This document shows positions 35,931 to 44,833 of a stretch of DNA of 64,000 nucleotides, piece by piece. Origin of the DNA: a bacterium (GTDB taxonomy: Bacteria > Cyanobacteriota > Vampirovibrionia > Gastranaerophilales > UBA9971); contig JBAWVS010000001.1 of the NCBI GenBank assembly GCA_037147175.1, positions 82,627 to 146,626 on the forward strand, read 5' to 3'. The translations under genes were made by a program, and so were the position numbers. The notes under the pieces were generated by a model. That model did no database searches. It was not told where the DNA came from and saw nothing but the letters and a program-made list of their open reading frames with translations. The stretch's first letter is position 1, and each line of letters starts with the position of its first letter.

Positions 35931-36467
35931 TTCCTTTTAACTTAAATAATGAGTAATAATTAGCACTATATTTTTCTGAAAAATTTTAATAAATTAATAT
36001 TTCTTTAAATAATATTGAAAATAAATTACCTGCTTTACCATATAAAAGATTATTTGTTTTTCCTCTAAAAGGACAATTTTAAAAGTTATTTAATTTTTTT
36101 TATACTAAAACGAGTTTATATTTTCGGAAACGATGAGTTTTCGAAAATAATGCTTTTACTATCGAATGCCGCTTTTCTGCAGGTTATTAAAATCCCGAAT
36201 TTATTTTTAAATCGGCATAAATCAATTTCAAAAGAAAACGAGAAATAAAAAAATAAAGGGGTGAGTGAGTTGCTGCTGGCTATGAAAAGTGGATTGCGAG
36301 CTGAGAGCGAAGAAGGGGCTTTATCTTTTCGAAACGCAGTTGCTTTCGAGTAATCAGGCAACGAGCCAAAAATTGCTCTCATGGACTGCTTTGAAGCAGA
36401 GGCCGTGGAAAATAAGGATTTTACGAATATTTGTTTAAAAAGGTATAAATCAAATTAAACATAAGGC
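35931..36467. other. Non-coding gap with two diverged repeat units and a GC-richer island
   Basis: No convincing gene is seen. Around 36190-36225 and 36418-36453 two similar stretches occur (both end in TATAAATCAA or CATAAATCAA), 228 bases apart. The part from about 36240 to 36420 is clearly richer in G+C than its surroundings and includes a hairpin CTGCTTTGAAGCAG. One plus frame from 36119 to 36457 is open except for two TAA codons, so a decayed gene or a structured RNA are both possible. A minus-strand frame of 88 codons lacks a ribosome site. Confidence 0.4.
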
Positions 36468-36545
36468 TATATACACAAGGAGGGTTTATTTCTTTGTGAT
36501 GACGTATAGTATGTCATCCGTATAGTATATTTTTCGAAAAATTTT
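36468..36545 (+). promoter_or_regulatory. Shared polysaccharide leader element, copy Y (upstream of the GT4-sugar transferase unit)
   Basis: Plus-strand counterpart of the gmhA leader. The first 21 bases match exactly and are followed by GTATAGTAT twice with a 16-base period. AAGGAGGG (36477-36484) is followed 14 bases later by an ATG (36499) that opens an 8-codon frame, MTYSMSSV; the gmhA copy reads MKYSISSV at the same place. The real gene starts at 36582 with its own AGGAG site. Confidence 0.75.
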
Positions 36546-36581
36546 TTTTATTATTATTTATGAATTTATGAGGAGTTAAAG

Positions 36582-37730
36582 ATGTTGTTAACAACTCCTG
36601 ACAAGGAATTTACAACTATAAATTTATCCAAAAAAAATGATAGCTCAAAAAAGAAAATTGCTATTGTCTCGGATCAAATATCAGGCGGTATAGGAGGAGC
36701 TGAGAGCATAACCTTTTCTATGGCAAGAATGTATCCGGATGCTCATTTGTACGCAACTGTCGTTGATAAAAATATTCTTCCGGATGATATTTTACAAAAA
36801 GGAATAAAATCAACTTTTATACAAAATCTTCCGTTAAGTAAAAAGCTGTATAAAGCTTATCTTCCTTTAATGCCTACAGCTATTGAATATCTTGATTTAC
36901 AAGAATATGACATTATTTTTTCGTCACATCATTGCGTTGCAAAAGGGGTTATACCAAGACCCGATGCGGTTCATATCTGTTATTGCCATTCTCCGGCAAG
37001 GTATATATGGGATTTGTTCTGGACATATCAACAACTTAACGGTGTAAATAAAATTACAAAATTCTTAAGCTCTTTTCTCTGCAACTATCTTAGAGTTTGG
37101 GATGTGACAAGCTCTGCCAGGGTTGATTATTTTCTGGCAAATTCGGGTTATACAGCAGCGAGAATAAAAAAATTCTATAACAGGGATTGTGAAATTTTGT
37201 ATCCGCCTGTAGACACCAATAAGTTTTTCCATGAAGGATACGATGATTATTATTTAATGATAAGCAGGCTTGTCGGGTATAAAAGGTTTGATCTTGCAAT
37301 AGAAGCATTTAATGAAAACGGTAAAAAACTTGTAATTATAGGCGACGGTGCAGAATTTGAAAAATACAAAAAAATTGCAAAACCCAACGTTAAACTGCTT
37401 GGAAAAGTTTCGGATGAAATTCTTGCCAAGTATATGAATAGATGCAAAGGATTTATATTTCCCGGCAAAGAAGATTTCGGTATTGTAATGGCGGAAGCGC
37501 AAGCTGCAGGCAAGCCGGTCATTGCTTTTAAAGGCGGCGGCGCTCTCGATATTGTAATAGATGGTCAGACAGGAATTCTTTTTGAAGAGCAAACTGTTGA
37601 ATCTCTTGGTAATGCCATAAAAATTTGTGAAAAAAACGAATGGGATAACAGGTTTATACAAGAAAGTGCAAAAAGATTTGATAAAGAAAAGTTTAATAAA
37701 AGACTCAAACAAATAATAGAAAACACGTAA
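36582..37730 (+). CDS. Glycosyltransferase family 4 (WbaZ/mannosyltransferase-like)
   Basis: A 382-residue GT-B enzyme. An N-terminal extension of about 20 residues precedes KKIAIVSDQISGGIGGAE. CYCHSPARYIWDLFW is characteristic of the WbaZ-like subgroup, YYLMISRLVGYKRFDLAIEAF opens the donor domain and E-x7-E is in EDFGIVMAEA. This subgroup includes mannosyltransferases, but the donor here is unproven. A good AGGAG site lies six bases before the ATG. It starts a plus-strand pair with the initiating sugar transferase, under the leader element shared with gmhA. Confidence 0.83.
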   Translation: MLLTTPDKEFTTINLSKKNDSSKKKIAIVSDQISGGIGGAESITFSMARMYPDAHLYATVVDKNILPDDILQKGIKSTFIQNLPLSKKLYKAYLPLMPTAIEYLDLQEYDIIFSSHHCVAKGVIPRPDAVHICYCHSPARYIWDLFWTYQQLNGVNKITKFLSSFLCNYLRVWDVTSSARVDYFLANSGYTAARIKKFYNRDCEILYPPVDTNKFFHEGYDDYYLMISRLVGYKRFDLAIEAFNENGKKLVIIGDGAEFEKYKKIAKPNVKLLGKVSDEILAKYMNRCKGFIFPGKEDFGIVMAEAQAAGKPVIAFKGGGALDIVIDGQTGILFEEQTVESLGNAIKICEKNEWDNRFIQESAKRFDKEKFNKRLKQIIENT

Positions 37731-37755
37731 TAAAAGTTATATAGAGGTAGAAAAA

Positions 37756-38502
37756 ATGTTAGCGGAAAAAACCATAGATAAAAATATTATTTCACAAGAA
37801 ATTGTTGATTTTATAAAAAATTCTAATAATAGATTTGATAATATAATAAAAAATCCTTACGAAATTTCAATTAATCTTTATAATTCAAATCAAAAAGTTT
37901 TTCAGTATTTTCTGAAAAAAATAATTGAAAAGACGATAACCATAGTAGGTCTGGCTTTGATTTCACCTGTTCTTTTTATTACTGCAGCAGCAATAAAACT
38001 GGAATCAGAAGGACCTGTGTTTTTTAAACAAAAAAGAATAGGCCAGCATGGTAAGGAATTTTATATTTGCAAATTTAGAAGCATGTACAAAGATTCCGAA
38101 AAAAAGGCTGAAGAACTGCAAAAATACAATCAAACAAACGCATTAATGTTTAAAATGTTTGATGATCCGAGAATAACAAAAGTCGGCAAATTTATTAGAA
38201 AATACAGTATTGATGAACTTCCTCAGTTATTCAATGTTCTTAAAGGTGAAATGAGTCTTGTGGGCTTCAGGCCTCCTTTACCATCCGAAGTAAGCAAATA
38301 TAAGGATTTATATTATGTGCGATTTGCAATGATGCCGGGATTAACAGGTCCATGGCAGGTAAGCGGCAGGTCAAAAATTAAAGAATTTGAAGATGTCGTA
38401 AATCTTGAATATGAATATGCAAAAGATTGGTCATTGTTTAAAGATATGCACATATTAATGAAAACCATTCCTGTTGTATTATTTGGAAAAGATACCGCTT
38501 AA
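37756..38502 (+). CDS. Initiating sugar-phosphate transferase (WcaJ/WbaP catalytic domain type)
   Basis: A 248-residue protein with one membrane-associated helix (about 60-80, ITIVGLALISPVLFITAAAIKLE) and the full catalytic signature: GPVFFKQKRIGQ, FYICKFRSMYKDSE, DPRITKVGKFIRKYSIDELPQLFNVLKGEMSLVG in successive blocks, and PGLTGPWQVSGR. It transfers a sugar-1-phosphate to undecaprenyl phosphate, the first committed step of repeat-unit synthesis. It lacks the N-terminal multi-pass domain of full WcaJ/WbaP, resembling the short PglC-like form. It follows the GT4 gene by 25 bases. Confidence 0.9.
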   Translation: MLAEKTIDKNIISQEIVDFIKNSNNRFDNIIKNPYEISINLYNSNQKVFQYFLKKIIEKTITIVGLALISPVLFITAAAIKLESEGPVFFKQKRIGQHGKEFYICKFRSMYKDSEKKAEELQKYNQTNALMFKMFDDPRITKVGKFIRKYSIDELPQLFNVLKGEMSLVGFRPPLPSEVSKYKDLYYVRFAMMPGLTGPWQVSGRSKIKEFEDVVNLEYEYAKDWSLFKDMHILMKTIPVVLFGKDTA

Positions 38503-38539
38503 TTATGAAATGAAAAATATTTTATACCCTTATAAGGTC

Positions 38540-38568
38540 TTGACTTTATAAAAACAAACAAATATGAT
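38540..38568 (+). promoter_or_regulatory. Sigma-70-type promoter
   Basis: TTGACT at 38540-38545 and TATGAT at 38563-38568 with a 17-base spacer, 48 bases before the start of the small secreted protein gene. This is the best match to a housekeeping promoter noticed in the window. Confidence 0.7.
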
Positions 38569-38616
38569 AGTTTCTAGTTATCGTACTTTAAAAAATAATT
38601 ATTAAAGGGGTGAGGG

Positions 38617-39003
38617 ATGAAAAAGGAAATCTTGTTCTTGGGCTTTGCAGTGCTTATTTCCGGGGAAACAGCTTTTGCGATCGAAAATACTACAATACCC
38701 GACAAATTTTCGGGGCAAAGTTGCGGTCTTTCAGATAATAGACTTTGTGATGCCGTAACTAATATTTTAGTGAAGGAACTGCTGAAACAAACGGTTTATA
38801 CTGTCGGAACACAGGTTCTTAACAAATATATGAATACAACCGTAACTATTCCGGTAACAACGACTACTCCGGTAGTTTATACTCCTGCGGCAGCACCTGT
38901 AACAACACCTGCTCCTGTTGTTTATACTCCGGCGGCAAGTCCTGCTCCTCTCAGCACAACCACAACTACTGTTCCGGAAGAACAGATGATTATTGTTAAT
39001 TAA
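38617..39003 (+). CDS. Small secreted Thr/Pro-rich protein of unknown function
   Basis: A 128-residue protein with a signal peptide (cleavage near AFA, about residue 20), a short helical region with two cysteines (CGLSDNRLC), and a C-terminal low-complexity tail (about 75-120) made of Thr/Pro/Ala repeats in which PVVYTPAA occurs twice. Not recognised as a known family. The tail looks like a flexible, possibly wall- or surface-spanning segment. A strong promoter and ribosome site (AAAGGGGTGAGGG) suggest good expression. Confidence 0.7.
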   Translation: MKKEILFLGFAVLISGETAFAIENTTIPDKFSGQSCGLSDNRLCDAVTNILVKELLKQTVYTVGTQVLNKYMNTTVTIPVTTTTPVVYTPAAAPVTTPAPVVYTPAASPAPLSTTTTTVPEEQMIIVN

Positions 39004-39094
39004 AAATTTTACTTAACACCTGTTTGCGAAAAAAATCATTGCCTGTTTTTAACAAGATAGGCTCTAAGAAAGCTAAACAGAAAGAAAGAGAAAC

Positions 39095-39490
39095 TTGAAA
39101 AATTATAATTATAAGAAACAGATAATGAAAAACCCTGTATCAATAAAAATTATTTTTATGGGGTTTGGTTTGTTAGCGGGGATTTTATTTAGTTCAGTTG
39201 CTTTTGCGACAGCATCAAAAATTGTTCTTTTTTGTTCAAGTTGGAGTATGCAATGCAGAGAAGCACGAACAGCCTGTTTTTCTCTTGCGCAGGAAACCGG
39301 TATAAATTTTACTGATTTGGATATAGACCAAAAATCTTCACTGCAAAAAGCAAATAATTTAGGACTGAGCTTTCCTTCGGCAATTCCGTATCTTTATATC
39401 ATTGACAAAAAAGGCAATGTTATAAAAGGAAAACTTTACAACGGAGAAGCTTTGCAGGAGTTGAAACAGGAAATAATTAAATATACCTGA
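39095..39490 (+). CDS. Secreted thioredoxin-fold protein with SxxC instead of CxxC
   Basis: A 131-residue protein with an N-terminal signal segment (IIFMGFGLLAGILFSSVAFA) followed by a thioredoxin-like core: KIVLFCSSWSMQCREAR, where the canonical WCxxC appears as WSMQC, so the first active-site cysteine is Ser; then FTDLDIDQKSSLQKANNLGLSFPSAIPYLYIIDKKG with the cis-Pro. A further Cys lies four residues before the motif and one ten residues after. It may be a periplasmic redox or chaperone-like protein without normal disulfide exchange. The TTG at 39095 is the longest start; ATG 39125 is a good alternative, and neither has a strong ribosome site. Confidence 0.65.
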   Translation: MKNYNYKKQIMKNPVSIKIIFMGFGLLAGILFSSVAFATASKIVLFCSSWSMQCREARTACFSLAQETGINFTDLDIDQKSSLQKANNLGLSFPSAIPYLYIIDKKGNVIKGKLYNGEALQELKQEIIKYT

Positions 39491-39524
39491 GCTAATAATT
39501 AAAAACTATCTCGATATTAGCTCA
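39488..39524 (+). terminator. Possible hairpin terminator after the thioredoxin-like gene
   Basis: TGAGCTAATA (39488-39497, containing the stop codon) pairs perfectly with 39515-39524 across a 17-base loop. No clear T-run follows, so the function is uncertain. Confidence 0.35.
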
Positions 39525-39680
39525 TATGTGAGAATTATTCGGATAATTATTGGTATTAATTTTTTTTGGAACTTTTACAAAAATAATTAACGGGAAAAAA
39601 TAACGTTATTCTACTTAGTGATGTTTTTTTATATAAAGTATTTCATTATGTTTTTTATATAAAAAATGGAGTCCTGATTT

Positions 39681-41417
39681 ATGAGTGACGATAATGAAAA
39701 TCTAAAAAATATAATTATTAATACTTTAATAAGTGACGATCTCGAGGAAGCTGTCAGAAATATAACGATGGAACTGGGCAAGCTCTTTAATGCAGACAGA
39801 GTGCATTTCAGGTTTTATGATAAAGATATAAATACTTTTTCGGAGGTTGTCGAAGAATACAGAAAAAATAAAGAAAGTCCTTCCTCAAAGAGAAAGATGC
39901 TTTATCCTATAGAGTTTGACAGGTTTTTAAAAGATAAATTAACACAAGAAAAGCATCTTTTTATAATCGATGATATTAATAAACCTGAATATCCCGAAAC
40001 ATTTAAGCAGCTTTTTGAAAATCTGGAAATAAATAATGAAATAATACTGCCCATTTTTTTTAGAGGAGAGCTTGAATCTGCATTTTTTATAACGAACACA
40101 GAATCCACAGAACTTTTATCAGGAAAAAATCTGGAATTTTTAATTCCTGCTGCAAGACAAATTTCTATCGGGACTCATTTGTTTAAAGTCCAAAATAGTC
40201 TTATCAAGGCTGTTAGTTACGAAAAAATACTCAAAGAAATAATAATGGAAGTCAGGGGTTATGAAAACCTTGAGCAAGTATTTGAGTATTTGGTCAATAA
40301 ATTGGCGGATATGTATGGAGTGAACAAGGTTTTACACTTAAATACCGATTCTTTAGGAAATTTTGTCGTCATAAATGAAGCATTAAAAGATAGAGTTAAA
40401 GAGTTTGAAGGAAAAATAATTTTTACACAGGATTCTTTTAAGGAACTGGAAAATTATACAGAACATTCAATTATAACGGTAAATACTCTTGAGCAAATTC
40501 AAAATACCAAATTAAAGAAATTTCTGGAAGAAAATAATATTAAAGCTTTTATGCTCTATCCTATTGAAATCCTTTCACCTGTTAAAGGCGAAAGGAAAAT
40601 AGAAGAAAGGGTTATGGTCTGTTCTGATATTCCGAGAAAATGGTCGTATCAGGATATAGAATCTTTAAAGTTAATTGTTGGAACTACCGCAATTATTTAT
40701 ATTGAAATCAGAAGCAGAAAAGAAATAAGAGCAATTGAAGAAATTTTTATAGCCTCGCTTGTTCATGATTTGAAGAGCCCTATTTATGCCGAGCAAAAAG
40801 CCCTTGAATTCATAATATCAAAAAAACAGGATGCCAGTATTCAAAGCATTATGACGTATTTGAATGATATATATAAGACAAATGAAGAGCTTTTAAGGCT
40901 TATAACAAATCTTCTTCTTGTTTATTCAATGGATCTTGGCTTGCATGAAATAAAAAAAGAACCGGCAAATATATCTAAAATAATTGATGATGCCATAAGA
41001 ACAATAAAACCTATGGCTGATGATAACGAATCAGAAATTATTAAAAATATTCAGGAAATTCTTATGGATATTTACATGGATCCTGATGAAATCAGACGGG
41101 TTTTTATAAATATAATAATTAATGCCATTAAACATAATCCTAAAAAAGTAGAAATAAATATTTCCGCCGAAAAGAGAGAAAACGAAATTCTTATTTCAAT
41201 AAGTGATAATGGTGCCGGAATCCCTGAAGCAGAAAAAGCCAATATTTTTCAAAAATATCAGACAAGTAAGAGAAAAGTTGGTACGGGTCTCGGGCTTTAT
41301 TTGTCAAAACAAATAGTTGAATATCACGGGGGAACAATATGGTTTGAATCAGAAGAGGGCAAGGGAACTACTTTCTATTTTACTTTGCCGTTAACTGATG
41401 AGATAAAAGGAGATTGA
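39681..41417 (+). CDS. Cytoplasmic sensor histidine kinase with GAF-type input
   Basis: A 578-residue kinase without membrane segments. Two GAF-like regions occupy about 15-165 and 190-340. The dimerisation/phosphoacceptor box is SLVHDLKSPIYAE (His362), followed by an N-box INIIINAIKHNP (about 465), G1 ISDNGAGIP, and G2 GTGLGLYLSKQIVEYHGG. It autophosphorylates on His362 and should pass phosphate to the response regulator that begins two bases after its stop. The signal sensed by the GAF domains is unknown. Confidence 0.9.
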   Translation: MSDDNENLKNIIINTLISDDLEEAVRNITMELGKLFNADRVHFRFYDKDINTFSEVVEEYRKNKESPSSKRKMLYPIEFDRFLKDKLTQEKHLFIIDDINKPEYPETFKQLFENLEINNEIILPIFFRGELESAFFITNTESTELLSGKNLEFLIPAARQISIGTHLFKVQNSLIKAVSYEKILKEIIMEVRGYENLEQVFEYLVNKLADMYGVNKVLHLNTDSLGNFVVINEALKDRVKEFEGKIIFTQDSFKELENYTEHSIITVNTLEQIQNTKLKKFLEENNIKAFMLYPIEILSPVKGERKIEERVMVCSDIPRKWSYQDIESLKLIVGTTAIIYIEIRSRKEIRAIEEIFIASLVHDLKSPIYAEQKALEFIISKKQDASIQSIMTYLNDIYKTNEELLRLITNLLLVYSMDLGLHEIKKEPANISKIIDDAIRTIKPMADDNESEIIKNIQEILMDIYMDPDEIRRVFINIIINAIKHNPKKVEINISAEKRENEILISISDNGAGIPEAEKANIFQKYQTSKRKVGTGLGLYLSKQIVEYHGGTIWFESEEGKGTTFYFTLPLTDEIKGD

Positions 41418-41418
41418 T

Positions 41419-41877
41419 GTGTATTTAACAGATTCAGCTCCTCAAATAACAATAGTAATTGTAGAAGATGAAAATTTGTATAAAAAAGTGATTATAGATT
41501 TTCTTCAGGAAGATTCTGCTTTTAAAGTTGTGGGGGAAGCAAAAGATGGACAGACGGCAGTCAATCTTGCCAAAGAGCTTCGGCCCGATGTAATAATTAT
41601 GGATCTCGGGCTTCCTGTTATTTCAGGAACGGAAGCCACTAAAAAAATAAAAGAAACTAATTCGTTTATTAAAATTATAGCGTTAACAGCTCATTCGGAT
41701 AAAAATGAAGCCATAGATTCATTGATAGCAGGAGCTTCTGCTTATGTTAACAAAGATATTAAAATTCAGCATCTAAAAATGATTATTCAGACGGTTAATG
41801 AAGGTGCAATTTGGCTATCTCCCGTTATAGGCTTTAAAGTTTTTTCGGAAATCCTAAAGCTTTATAAGCATAAGTAA
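41419..41877 (+). CDS. Single-domain response regulator
   Basis: A 152-residue receiver domain with acidic pocket VEDEN (16-20), phosphoacceptor Asp62 (VIIMDLGLP), the conserved Thr in IALTAHS and Lys in VNKDI. The end (GAIWLSPVIGFKVF) matches the linker of NarL/FixJ-type regulators, but no HTH output domain follows, so it may be a truncated NarL-type or a true single-domain regulator acting by protein contact. The start is GTG, six bases after AAGGAG, and two bases after the kinase stop. Confidence 0.9.
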   Translation: MYLTDSAPQITIVIVEDENLYKKVIIDFLQEDSAFKVVGEAKDGQTAVNLAKELRPDVIIMDLGLPVISGTEATKKIKETNSFIKIIALTAHSDKNEAIDSLIAGASAYVNKDIKIQHLKMIIQTVNEGAIWLSPVIGFKVFSEILKLYKHK

Positions 41878-41911
41878 CAGGAGTTGCACAAGCGTTAAAT
41901 TTCATTTTATT

Positions 41912-43516
41912 TTATCCGACTTCTTTTAAACCGTTAGTCGATATGATTTTCAAGCGTCTTTCAGGCTCTTCACCGACACTTGTACTTGTCAGGTTATACT
42001 TTTCAATGATTTCATGCTGAAGTTTTCTTATATGTGATTTTCTTGGTTCGAGTTCTATTGAGTCTGAACCGTTTAGAATTTTATAAACAGCTCCTTGAAC
42101 TTCTTTTAATGCTTCTTCAGTTTCATCAAAACAAGCCATTCCGTAAGAATCCCCAGGTTTTTCTTTCATGCCGAAAGAATCTTTAATCGCTTTTTGAATT
42201 TGAGGCATTGTATTTGATTTTACAAAATGAATAGGCAAATGATAATCTTTGGCGACATTTAAGATTTTTGCGCCGCCTTTTGAAAAGCTGTTATGTGCAA
42301 TTACGACATCGGCTTCATCGATATTTCTTGTGATTTCAACGTCAATGTCAAGTCTTTCAATAACTTTATCAACCATTGAGCGGCTTACAGCGTAGATAAA
42401 TATTTTTTTGCTTGAGGCTCTAATGTTTTTGGTGTATTTGTCCACAAAAGCTTCAAAGTTAACTTTCTGCTCGATTTTTTCTGCTTTTTCAGCCTGTTTA
42501 ACTTCGACAGTTTCTCCTTTGTGATCAATTTTTCTGATTTCAGGAGATATAGGCCAGTCTCTAAGGATACAATCAACGGCTTCAGACGCATTTGGATATA
42601 CTGCGAGAGTTTCTCTGTCTCTGATTTCGATTATTATATCAAAAGTAGGCTGTTTTTCTCTTTCAAGAACAGTTTTCTGGCAAGCTCTTCTTCTTGCTTC
42701 ATCATCGCCCAGCGTTACAGTATTTACTCCGCCGACTAAGTCTGACAAAGTAGGGTTTTTAATAAGATTTTCAAGGAGATTTCCGTGTGCTGTAGCAATA
42801 AGCATTACGCCTCTTTCGGCTATTGTTCTGGCAGCCTGTGCTTCTTGCTCTGTACCTATTTCATCTACAACAATCACTTCAGGTGTATGATTTTCAACAG
42901 CCTCAATCATCACATCTTTTTGACGTTCCGGTGATAAAACTTGCATACGTCTTGATTTGCCAATCGCAATATGGGGAACATCGCCATCTCCGGCAATTTC
43001 ATTGGAAGTGTCGACAACAATAACACGTTTGCTCAAATCATCGGCTAAAAGCCTTGCTATTTCTCTGAGTTTTGTAGTTTTTCCCACGCCCGGTTTTCCG
43101 AGAAATAAAATACTTTTTTCTTGAAGCACTAAATCTTTTATACAATTAATAGTTCCGGTTACGACCCTGCCGACTCTGCATGTAAGACCTATAACATGAC
43201 CTTTTCTGTTGCGAATAGCGCTAATTCTGTGGAGTGTTCCCGGAATACCGGATCTGTTATCGGATGTAAAATCATCTATTTTTGAAATTACGGAATCAAT
43301 ATCTTTTTGGGTTACAAATTCTTGTCCGAGATATTCGATAGACTTGTCTAAATGCCTTAATTCGCCTCTTCTTCCAATATCCAAAACAACTTCTACTATA
43401 TCATCCAGTTTAAGTTTTTTCATTTCGCCGATTATTTTAGGCGGCAATACAGCAGCAAGTTTTTCTAAATCACTGTAAAATTCAGAATTCGAAAAGTTTT
43501 TTTCTTCTAAATTCAC
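41912..43516 (-). CDS. Ycf45-like AAA ATPase with R3H nucleic-acid-binding domain
   Basis: About 534 residues. An N-terminal segment precedes a SpoIIIAA/R3H-type ATPase: Walker A FLGKPGVGKTTKL, Walker B EVIVVDEIGT and the AQAARTIAERGVMLIATAHG block. After a charged linker (about 330-365) and a second domain, R3H follows at the C-terminus (RKLQHEIIEKYNL then SVGEEPERRL). The family is conserved in cyanobacteria and algal plastids (Ycf45); its role is not established. The start GTG at 43516 is chosen because GAGGAG lies six bases upstream; an ATG at 43618 would add 34 residues with no good site. It follows ldpA. Confidence 0.85.
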   Translation of the reverse strand: MNLEEKNFSNSEFYSDLEKLAAVLPPKIIGEMKKLKLDDIVEVVLDIGRRGELRHLDKSIEYLGQEFVTQKDIDSVISKIDDFTSDNRSGIPGTLHRISAIRNRKGHVIGLTCRVGRVVTGTINCIKDLVLQEKSILFLGKPGVGKTTKLREIARLLADDLSKRVIVVDTSNEIAGDGDVPHIAIGKSRRMQVLSPERQKDVMIEAVENHTPEVIVVDEIGTEQEAQAARTIAERGVMLIATAHGNLLENLIKNPTLSDLVGGVNTVTLGDDEARRRACQKTVLEREKQPTFDIIIEIRDRETLAVYPNASEAVDCILRDWPISPEIRKIDHKGETVEVKQAEKAEKIEQKVNFEAFVDKYTKNIRASSKKIFIYAVSRSMVDKVIERLDIDVEITRNIDEADVVIAHNSFSKGGAKILNVAKDYHLPIHFVKSNTMPQIQKAIKDSFGMKEKPGDSYGMACFDETEEALKEVQGAVYKILNGSDSIELEPRKSHIRKLQHEIIEKYNLTSTSVGEEPERRLKIISTNGLKEVG

Positions 43517-43637
43517 GGAATGCTCCTCTCTGCAAAAACTACGTCCATAATATTTTTCTTCAGATAGGTTTTCTTTGTGTTTTATTCCGTACTCCTTTTT
43601 TATACCTACATTATACATCTTTTTCCGCCACTTTGCA

Positions 43638-44735
43638 TTAATTTACTACTAAGCTTGTAGTAATGTTAACAATTCGTTGCAATTGCATAATAAAAATTTC
43701 CTCAAGCTCATCTAAATAAGATAGAATTGTTTTTCTCGCAAAAGTTCCGTATCCTATCCCTGAAATTTTTAAATCGAGTTGATTCACCAATTTTTTAGTA
43801 AAATAATTTGTTCCTCCCGAAATTTGTATGTAAGCATTTGTTTTATTTTCCACAAGAATTGTCGCTGCCGAAACAGCCTGCAAAGAAGAAGACGGCTTAT
43901 CTGTTGCGCCCATAGGCACTCCGTCTATCTGCAAAATTACTTTTTGAGGGATAAGCTCTGTCAAAGAGCTTGTGTAATCCAGTAATTCAGTAGTGTTAAA
44001 TCTTTTTGATTCAACGCAAAATGACAAAAGCTCGATGTTTGTGAGCAACTGTGCGTTTAATTCCAGAAAAATTTTCACCTCCTCTATGGAACTGCTTCCT
44101 GTATGTATTTCTATAGATTTAATTTCTTTAAAATCAAAATCAAAAGAATTGCTAAGTTTTGTAAAGCTTATTGCGTTTTGCAAACATGCTTCGCTGCATC
44201 TTCCACAGCCTAAGCAATTATCTTTATTGAGTTGTATTTTTTTATCTTCCTGCACAGCGGATTGAAGGATTTCGTCGGCGGGATGCAGGTTTTTAAGGCT
44301 GTCACCCTTAGAAGAATAAGCTGTTGATAAAGCCCTTGCAGGGCACGAATTTATACATTCAAAACAACTTGAGCATTTACTGTAATTAATTTCAGCCTTC
44401 CTGAAATGTAAATCATCTCCTGCATCGAGACTTACCATCAATACAGGCTCTTTATAATGCGCAAAAGCTTCCGGATTTTTATTATAAAGGTCGGAAGCTT
44501 TTTTAATTCCTGCTTTTGCAGACTGAATTATTGTTTGCGAGGGGGCAACATCTATCACATTTACCCCGCTCAATGCGTAAACCAGTGCAAGCCTTTCGAC
44601 ATGTTTTTCATTCGTGTTCGCTGCACCGCATATAATTTTTGTAAAAGCACCTTCTTCTAAAGCAAAAATAGCTCTGGCGACACTTTCGGTGTGTTCTGCC
44701 GGAACTATTATTTTTGTTTCATTGAGAGTATTCAA
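43638..44735 (-). CDS. ldpA: LdpA-like 2x[4Fe-4S] protein
   Basis: A 365-residue protein with an N-terminal domain (FTKIICGAANTNEKHVERLALVYALSG then NVIDVAP) and two ferredoxin motifs, CSSCFECINSCP (about 120-131) and CLGCGRCSEACL (about 174-185), followed by a C-terminal domain. The order and sequence match cyanobacterial LdpA, which in Synechococcus links the redox state to the circadian clock. No kai gene is visible here and the organism is probably non-photosynthetic, so the role must be more general redox sensing or an enzyme. TTG is the start, about 12 bases after an AGGAG site. Confidence 0.8.
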   Translation of the reverse strand: MNTLNETKIIVPAEHTESVARAIFALEEGAFTKIICGAANTNEKHVERLALVYALSGVNVIDVAPSQTIIQSAKAGIKKASDLYNKNPEAFAHYKEPVLMVSLDAGDDLHFRKAEINYSKCSSCFECINSCPARALSTAYSSKGDSLKNLHPADEILQSAVQEDKKIQLNKDNCLGCGRCSEACLQNAISFTKLSNSFDFDFKEIKSIEIHTGSSSIEEVKIFLELNAQLLTNIELLSFCVESKRFNTTELLDYTSSLTELIPQKVILQIDGVPMGATDKPSSSLQAVSAATILVENKTNAYIQISGGTNYFTKKLVNQLDLKISGIGYGTFARKTILSYLDELEEIFIMQLQRIVNITTSLVVN

Positions 44736-44833
44736 TCGGATTTCTATCTCCTAACAAACCTCTTGTTATATTAAAGCATTTAATCAGAGATTTGTTAACT
44801 ATATATTTGGAGGATTTTTTTGAATCATTATTT

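Noticed and set aside
35962-35990. Possible third copy of the shared leader (ACTATATTTTTCTGAAAAATTTT-like stretch)
   Set aside because: Only the AT-rich tail matches; the distinctive ACACAAGGAGGG block is missing, so chance in AT-rich DNA is likely.
36116-36382. Minus-strand frame of 88 codons in the gap upstream of the shared leader
   Set aside because: No ribosome site, and it lies across a GC-richer segment whose other frames are also nearly stop-free, so it gives little evidence of coding.
37254-37712. Minus-strand frame of 152 codons
   Set aside because: Antisense shadow of the GT4 gene; composition unlike the real proteins here.
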